A stretch of 64,000 bases of DNA from positions 32,110-96,109 of the forward strand of contig JADLHM010000021.1 of NCBI GenBank assembly GCA_020848745.1. Direction: 5' to 3'. The translations under genes were made by a program, and so were the position numbers. The stretch comes from Deltaproteobacteria bacterium (lineage in GTDB: Bacteria > Desulfobacterota > Binatia > UTPRO1). Below, one piece after another: positions 62,432 to 64,000 of this stretch. Below the pieces are notes generated by a model. The model saw only the letters and a list, made by a program, of their open reading frames with translations. It did no database searches and was not told where the DNA came from. The first letter of the stretch is position 1, and each line of letters starts with the position of its first letter.

Positions 62432-63841
62432 TCACGTGATCCCGTACTTGTCGAGCTTGCGATACAACGTGCGACGACTGAGCCCGAGCAGGCGCGCCGC
62501 TTCCATCCGCTTCCCGCCGGCGGCCTCCAGTGCCTTGCGAATCTGATCGCGCTCCGCCGCCTCGATGCTGAGGTCGAATTCCGGAGCCGCTGCGATCTCG
62601 GGGCCGATGCCGATCGCTGGCGCGAGCGCGACGGCCCCGACTCCGGACGTCGCGCCACCGAGGAACGGCGCCGGAAGGTGCTCCGCAAGAATGCTCGAGC
62701 CGCGCGCCACGATGAGTGCACGTTCCATCACGTTCAGCAGCTGCCGAATGTTCCCGGGCCACGCGTGCGAGCGGAACATCGCCAGAACGGGGGCCGACAC
62801 CTCCACGACCTCGTCCTTGCCGAGGCGCCGCGCCAGCCGCTGCAGGAAGTGGCTGCACAGGAGATCGACGTCCTCGATGCGGGCCCGCAACGGCGGGAGC
62901 GTGATGGCGCCGACGTTCAGACGATAGTACAGATCTTCGCGGAACTCGCCGCGATCCACCATTGTGGCCAGATCGCGATTCGTGGCCGCGATGATGCGAA
63001 TGTCGACACGCACCGGCTCCGGCGACCCGACGCGCTTGATTTCGCGATTCTCGATGACGCGCAGGAGCTTCGCCTGCACCGCCATCGGCAGCTCGCCGAT
63101 CTCGTCGAGGAAGATGCTGCCGCCGTGCGCCGCTTCGAACAGCCCCTTGCGATCGCGATCGGCTCCGGTGAAGGCACCTCGCACGTGACCGAAGAGCTCG
63201 CTTTCGAGGAGCGTCGGGGCGAGCGTCGTGCAGTTGCAGAGGATGAACGGCTTGTCCTTGAGCGGGCTCAACTCGTGGAGAGCCCGCGCGACGAGTTCCT
63301 TGCCGGTGCCGCTCTCACCCGTGACGAGCGCCGTCGTCGGGTAGCGCGCCAGTCGCTCGATGAAGCTGAAGATCTCCAGCATCTGCTGGCTCCGCGCCAC
63401 CATACCCTGGAACTCGACGCGCCCCTGCAGCTGCTGCTGGAGGATCTTGTTCTCGCGAGCGAGGCGACGCCGCTCGAAGACCACGTCCAGAATCCGCTCG
63501 AGACGCCGGAAGTCGATCGGCTTCTCGATGTAGTCCGTCGCCCCGGCCTGAATCGCTTCCACCGCGTCCTTCACGGACGAGTAGGCCGTCATGAGGACGA
63601 GCTGCACGTCGGGATCGTGCTCCTTGATGTGGTGCAGGAGCTCGATGCCGCTCATACCCGGCATCCGGACGTCGGAAAGGATGAGGTCGACCGGGATCTG
63701 CGTCATGAGGTCGAGCGCCGCAGACGCGCGATCCGCAGTCGTGACCGAGAAGTCACGCTCGGTCAGGAAGAGCTGTAGGATGCGACGAATGTCCGGATCG
63801 TCTTCGACGACCAGCACGCGATACTGATCATGCAACGCCAT
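62432..63841 (-). CDS. Sigma-54-dependent response regulator (NtrC family)
   Basis: A 469-residue activator with a receiver domain (VVEDDPD; phosphorylatable Asp57 in ILSDVRMPG), a central AAA+ domain with GESGTGKE, the sigma-54 contact loop GAFTGA, FLDEIGELP and the RLNVGAITLPPLR segment, and a Fis-type helix-turn-helix at the end (AARLLGLSRRTLYRKLDKYGI). No histidine kinase gene is in view downstream. GGGAGG lies upstream of ATG 63841, with a sigma-54 promoter before it. Confidence 0.94.
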   Translation of the reverse strand: MALHDQYRVLVVEDDPDIRRILQLFLTERDFSVTTADRASAALDLMTQIPVDLILSDVRMPGMSGIELLHHIKEHDPDVQLVLMTAYSSVKDAVEAIQAGATDYIEKPIDFRRLERILDVVFERRRLARENKILQQQLQGRVEFQGMVARSQQMLEIFSFIERLARYPTTALVTGESGTGKELVARALHELSPLKDKPFILCNCTTLAPTLLESELFGHVRGAFTGADRDRKGLFEAAHGGSIFLDEIGELPMAVQAKLLRVIENREIKRVGSPEPVRVDIRIIAATNRDLATMVDRGEFREDLYYRLNVGAITLPPLRARIEDVDLLCSHFLQRLARRLGKDEVVEVSAPVLAMFRSHAWPGNIRQLLNVMERALIVARGSSILAEHLPAPFLGGATSGVGAVALAPAIGIGPEIAAAPEFDLSIEAAERDQIRKALEAAGGKRMEAARLLGLSRRTLYRKLDKYGIT

Positions 63842-63878
63842 CCGTCCTCCCGATGCGCGACATCGGATGTCGGATTAC

Positions 63879-63893
63879 GCAAAACGCATGCCA
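63879..63893 (-). promoter_or_regulatory. Sigma-54 promoter of the NtrC-type gene
   Basis: On the minus strand TGGCATGCGTTTTGC has the GG and GC elements with correct 10-base spacing, about 38 bases before the ATG. The gene product is itself a sigma-54 activator. Confidence 0.7.
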
Positions 63894-63918
63894 GGCGGTG
63901 AGCCACGATGGCACAGTC

Positions 63919-63952
63919 GCTGGGGAGGCCCAGCCCTCGACGCTATCGAGGG
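63919..63952. repeat. Two adjacent inverted repeats upstream of the sigma-54 promoter
   Basis: CCCTCGA (63934-63940) and TCGAGGG (63946-63952) pair over seven bases; GCTGGG (63919-63924) and CCCAGC (63929-63934) over six. They lie about 25-60 bases upstream of the -24 box in the minus direction and could be an enhancer site for the activator, or a terminator of a gene beyond the window. Confidence 0.45.
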
Positions 63953-64000
63953 TTGTCGGTCGCGGCCGATCGAGCGCTCTCCCTGACAAGCGTCACGGCA

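Overview
The window is GC-rich bacterial chromosome packed with genes, many joined by ATGA, GTGA or CTGA stop-start overlaps. Two blocks, pheA-hisC-tyrA-aroA-cmk-rpsA-sppA-ihfB and site-2 protease-trpS-scpA-scpB-rluB, follow an order familiar from Deltaproteobacteria-like lineages (Desulfuromonadota, Myxococcota, Binatota and relatives). A sigma-54 activator, two good sigma-54 promoter matches, an ABC-type surface glycan locus and an NDH-1 cluster fit a Gram-negative of that broad group. The taxonomic placement is inference. I see no insertion sequence, prophage, CRISPR array or rRNA operon.

Layout. 1-0.27 kb: end of a heptose adenylyltransferase gene (minus, cut by the window edge). 0.84-13.4 kb: a long plus-strand housekeeping run of mutL, miaA, accA, the aromatic amino acid genes, cmk, rpsA, sppA, ihfB and a HIT hydrolase. 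13.4-19.9 kb: a complete six-gene ebo cluster, arranged as two convergent half-operons (eboA-eboB-eboF on plus; eboD-eboE-eboC plus a GAF-domain gene on minus). 20.0-23.1 kb: an AAA+ ATPase/VWA pair. 23.1-31.0 kb: mutS, a cell-wall amidase, glnD and xerD. 31.0-35.0 kb: site-2 protease, trpS (apparently CTG-started), scpA, scpB, rluB. 35.1-37.8 kb: a STAS-like gene behind a sigma-54 promoter, an initiator tRNA, a flavin halogenase-like enzyme and a DUF2889 protein. 38.0-39.7 kb: ettA. 39.7-48.3 kb: a surface polysaccharide locus with an ABC exporter and four glycosyltransferase proteins, two of them very large. 48.4-53.3 kb: small genes, many of them nucleic-acid or metal binding (IF-1, RRM protein, HU, zinc-ribbon and metallothionein-like proteins). 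53.4-59.9 kb: NDH-1 peripheral-arm genes nuoB-G-I-C-D-E-F with no membrane-arm genes. 59.9-63.8 kb: a small DNA-binding-like protein, a glycosyltransferase, a retropepsin-like protease, a CheY-like receiver and an NtrC-type sigma-54 activator with its own sigma-54 promoter.

How the genes work together. MutL and MutS supply mismatch repair; MutL carries the endonuclease motifs. AroA, PheA, TyrA and the HisC-like aminotransferase cover much of the path from shikimate 3-phosphate to Phe and Tyr. ScpA, ScpB, XerD, IHF-beta and HU handle chromosome structure. The ebo genes form a poorly understood pathway probably acting on a small molecule at the cell envelope; this unit, with its convergent layout and added GAF gene, is the most interesting system here. 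The Nuo proteins would form the soluble electron-input arm of complex I, with the membrane arm encoded elsewhere or absent.
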